From Mycolicibacterium sp. CBMA 247 (GTDB lineage: Bacteria; Actinomycetota; Actinomycetes; Mycobacteriales; Mycobacteriaceae), in contig NZ_VTGX01000005.1 of the NCBI RefSeq assembly GCF_009729095.1, positions 535,077-599,076 on the forward strand: DNA of 64,000 bases. Reading direction: 5' to 3'. The notes below the pieces were generated by a model, which saw only the letters and a list, made by a program, of their open reading frames with translations, had not been told where the DNA came from and did no database searches. A program made the translations under genes and the position numbers. Each line of letters starts with the position of its first letter. The stretch's first letter is position 1. Below, in pieces: positions 62,307 to 64,000 of this stretch.

Positions 62307-63860
62307 ATGGACAACGTTTGGGATTGCATCATCGTCGGCGGCGGGGCGGCCGGTTTGAGTGCGGCACTGGTACTGGGCCGGGCCCGGCGGCGCGTGCTGC
62401 TCGTCGATGCGGGGAATCAGAGCAACCTGGCCGCATCCGGAATCGGCGGGCTGCTCGGTAGCGACGGTCGCCCACCCGCTGAGCTCTACGCTGCAGGCCG
62501 TGCCGAGTTGGCTGCCTACCCGACAGTGGAAGTACGAACCGGCGAAGTCGTCCGGGGTGAGCCGGGTTTCGTGCTCGAGCTGGCCGACGGAACCCGTGAG
62601 CGGGCCAGGACGGTGCTGTTGGCCACCGGCATGGAATACCGGCCGCCCAACATTGCAGGGCTCGAAGGACTTTGGGGCGGTTCGGTTTTCCACTGCCCGT
62701 TCTGTCATGGGTGGGAGATGCGCGATGCCGCATTCGCGGTGATCGCCCAGGGTGACCGCGCCGTTCACTTGGCGCTACTGATGCGCGGCTGGACCGAAGA
62801 CCTGGTGGTGCTCACCGACGGGGACGGCGGGCTGGATGACGCACAGGTCAAGCAGCTGGACGCGGCGGGAATCGGCGTGGACGACCGCACGATCGCCCAA
62901 TTCGTCGCTCACGACGGCGAACTGGCAGCGGTGGAGTTCGCCGACGGCACCCGGCTGGCCAGGCGCGGGGCGCTCGTCGCCGCCACGCTGCACCAGCGCT
63001 CACCGTTGGCGGCGCAGCTCGGCGCTGTCTCGGCCCCCGGGCCGGTCGCCGCGGACGCCCCCGTCATCGACGCATTCACCCGCACCTCGGTGCCGGGACT
63101 GTTCGCCGCGGGCGACCTCGGCGCCCAGATGCCGCAGGTGGCCGCGGCAGTGGCGTCGGGCAGTCAGGCCGGCGCAGCCGTCGTACAGCATCTGCTCGGC
63201 GAAGACGTCGGGCTGCCGGTGCCGCCGTGGCCCGCGCAGACGACCGTCACCGCCCAGTACTGGGAACGCCACTACGGGCAGCGTGGCCGCGTCTGGAGCG
63301 GCCGGGTCAACGCCCAGCTGGCGAAGATCGCCGCGGATCTGGCCGCGGGTGCTGCGCTGGATCTCGGCTGCGGCGAGGGCGGCGACGCCGTCTGGCTGGC
63401 CGAGCGCGGCTGGCAGGTCACGGCTGTGGACGTTTCGGAGACCGCGCTCGGGCGGGCTGCCGCCGAAGCGCAGGAACGGGGCGTGGCGGAGCAGATCACG
63501 TTCGAACGCCACGACCTGTCCGAGAGTTTCCCGGACGGCCGCTTCGACCTGGTCTCGGCCCAGTTCCTGCATTCGCCGATCGCCATGGACCGCGCCAGCC
63601 TGCTGCGCCGCGCCGCCGGCGCGGTGGCGCACGGCGGCCTGCTGGTCATCGTTGACCACGCGGCCGCGCCGCCGGGGTCTCCTGGGCAGGTCCGCAGGTT
63701 CGAGTTCCTCAGCGCCGACGAGGTTCTCGACTCGTTGAACCTCGATGACGCCGAATGGGAACGAATCCGGGTGGAATCCGATGAGCGGGCGGCGACAGGA
63801 TCGGACACGCATCACGGCACCCTGGTCGACAACGTGATGGTGCTCCGGCGCAGAGCCTGA
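62307..63860 (+). CDS. thioredoxin-reductase-like flavoprotein fused to a SAM methyltransferase
   Basis: This 517-residue protein joins two enzymes. Residues 1-310 are a thioredoxin-reductase-type flavoprotein with IIVGGGAAGLSAALVLGRA for FAD, ATGMEYRPPNIAG, a CPFC disulfide motif in FHCPFCHGWEMRD (about 129-141), and a closing FAAGDLGAQMPQVAAAVASG. Residues about 325-517 are a class I methyltransferase with ALDLGCGEGGDAVWLAERGW (about 350-369) and VDVSETAL. Stand-alone CPFCHGWE-type reductases are common in actinobacteria. The fused domain could methylate a thiol or selenol produced by the first; that is inference. It is transcribed from a promoter shared with the XRE-cupin regulator. Confidence 0.88.
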   Translation: MDNVWDCIIVGGGAAGLSAALVLGRARRRVLLVDAGNQSNLAASGIGGLLGSDGRPPAELYAAGRAELAAYPTVEVRTGEVVRGEPGFVLELADGTRERARTVLLATGMEYRPPNIAGLEGLWGGSVFHCPFCHGWEMRDAAFAVIAQGDRAVHLALLMRGWTEDLVVLTDGDGGLDDAQVKQLDAAGIGVDDRTIAQFVAHDGELAAVEFADGTRLARRGALVAATLHQRSPLAAQLGAVSAPGPVAADAPVIDAFTRTSVPGLFAAGDLGAQMPQVAAAVASGSQAGAAVVQHLLGEDVGLPVPPWPAQTTVTAQYWERHYGQRGRVWSGRVNAQLAKIAADLAAGAALDLGCGEGGDAVWLAERGWQVTAVDVSETALGRAAAEAQERGVAEQITFERHDLSESFPDGRFDLVSAQFLHSPIAMDRASLLRRAAGAVAHGGLLVIVDHAAAPPGSPGQVRRFEFLSADEVLDSLNLDDAEWERIRVESDERAATGSDTHHGTLVDNVMVLRRRA

Positions 63861-63876
63861 ACCGACTTGTCGGCCT

Positions 63877-63936
63877 GTTGCCTCACGTCAAGATGCGCGC
63901 GAAGGGGGCTTCGTTGCCTCACGTAATCGTGCGCGC
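63877..63936. repeat. imperfect 24-base direct repeat after the fusion gene
   Basis: Two copies of GTTGCCTCACGT-N6-GCGCGC lie 36 bases apart at 63877-63900 and 63913-63936. The outer 12 and 6 bases are identical and the middle six differ. The last 140 bases of the window (63861-64000) hold this repeat and no clear gene; a frame opening with GTG at 63952 runs to the edge but is too short to judge. Confidence 0.6.
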
Positions 63937-64000
63937 TTGTTGACTGGAACTGTGACGCCGTTCCCGGCTTTGCTGGTGGCCAGAGTGAATAACTGCGCGG

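Noticed and set aside
63952..64000. Possible gene start (GTG) running off the right edge
   Set aside because: Only about 16 codons are visible, with no ribosome-binding site or recognisable product.

Overview
The window is high-GC DNA from a fast-growing mycobacterium (Mycolicibacterium type). This is shown by acpM, kasA, kasB and mabR, an S-nitrosomycothiol reductase, many GTG/TTG starts and leaderless-looking promoters. From about 21.7 kb to the right end, gene content and order match, from memory and in inverted orientation, the M. tuberculosis segment Rv2228c to Rv2260. The left 21 kb looks accessory. Genes are tightly packed and no gene-free stretch exceeds about 230 bases. There is no IS element, CRISPR array or rRNA; the only RNA gene recognised is tRNA-Val(TAC).

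Left region (1-23.5 kb). A peptide-type ABC importer runs off the left edge. It is followed by a secreted protein, a DUF4185 protein, an SDR, a 2,4-diaminopentanoate/amine-dehydrogenase-like enzyme and a membrane-anchored Hsp70-like protein. A tetR/SDR pair lies divergent to an IlvX-like thiamine-diphosphate enzyme across a perfect 31-bp inverted repeat. Next come a SABATH-type carboxyl methyltransferase, a LapA-like protein and a SHOCT protein. The most notable locus is 13.6-20.2 kb. A translationally coupled operon tetR-kdd-kal-kce encodes the lower half of the anaerobic lysine-fermentation pathway: 3,5-diaminohexanoate dehydrogenase, 3-aminobutyryl-CoA ammonia-lyase and the 3-keto-5-aminohexanoate cleavage enzyme. 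It diverges from a polar-amino-acid ABC importer and a phosphotriesterase-family hydrolase, and the shared 226-bp region carries three copies of an ATCG-NN-YGAT half-palindrome. No lysine or beta-lysine aminomutase is in the window, so the diamino acid may be imported or made elsewhere. A StyA-like monooxygenase without a visible reductase follows, then mscR with its metallo-beta-lactamase partner.

Middle region (23.5-41.2 kb). This holds a TPR-like protein, a serine beta-lactamase-like hydrolase, a DUF3145 protein, a second and much larger secreted DUF4185 protein, and a flavin monooxygenase/SDR pair with a divergent TetR. A glycerolipid block follows (diacylglycerol kinase, alkyl-DHAP-synthase-like flavoprotein, tetR, glpD), then a DUF2235 hydrolase, a PHBH-type hydroxylase, a LysR regulator and an SDR. 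A 58-bp perfect palindrome ends this block.

Right region (41.3-64 kb). This is the core FAS-II mycolate operon fabD-acpM-kasA-kasB-accD6 with its regulator mabR upstream, then aceE, an Rv2240c-like lipoprotein, a DUF3052 protein, ahpE, tRNA-Val, a remnant VOC gene, an MpaB-family protein, cobD, SURF1, ptpA, ptkA, cobC, a NIF3 protein, a zinc-ribbon protein, and an RNase H/phosphatase. It ends with an XRE-cupin regulator divergent from an unusual thioredoxin-reductase-like/methyltransferase fusion.
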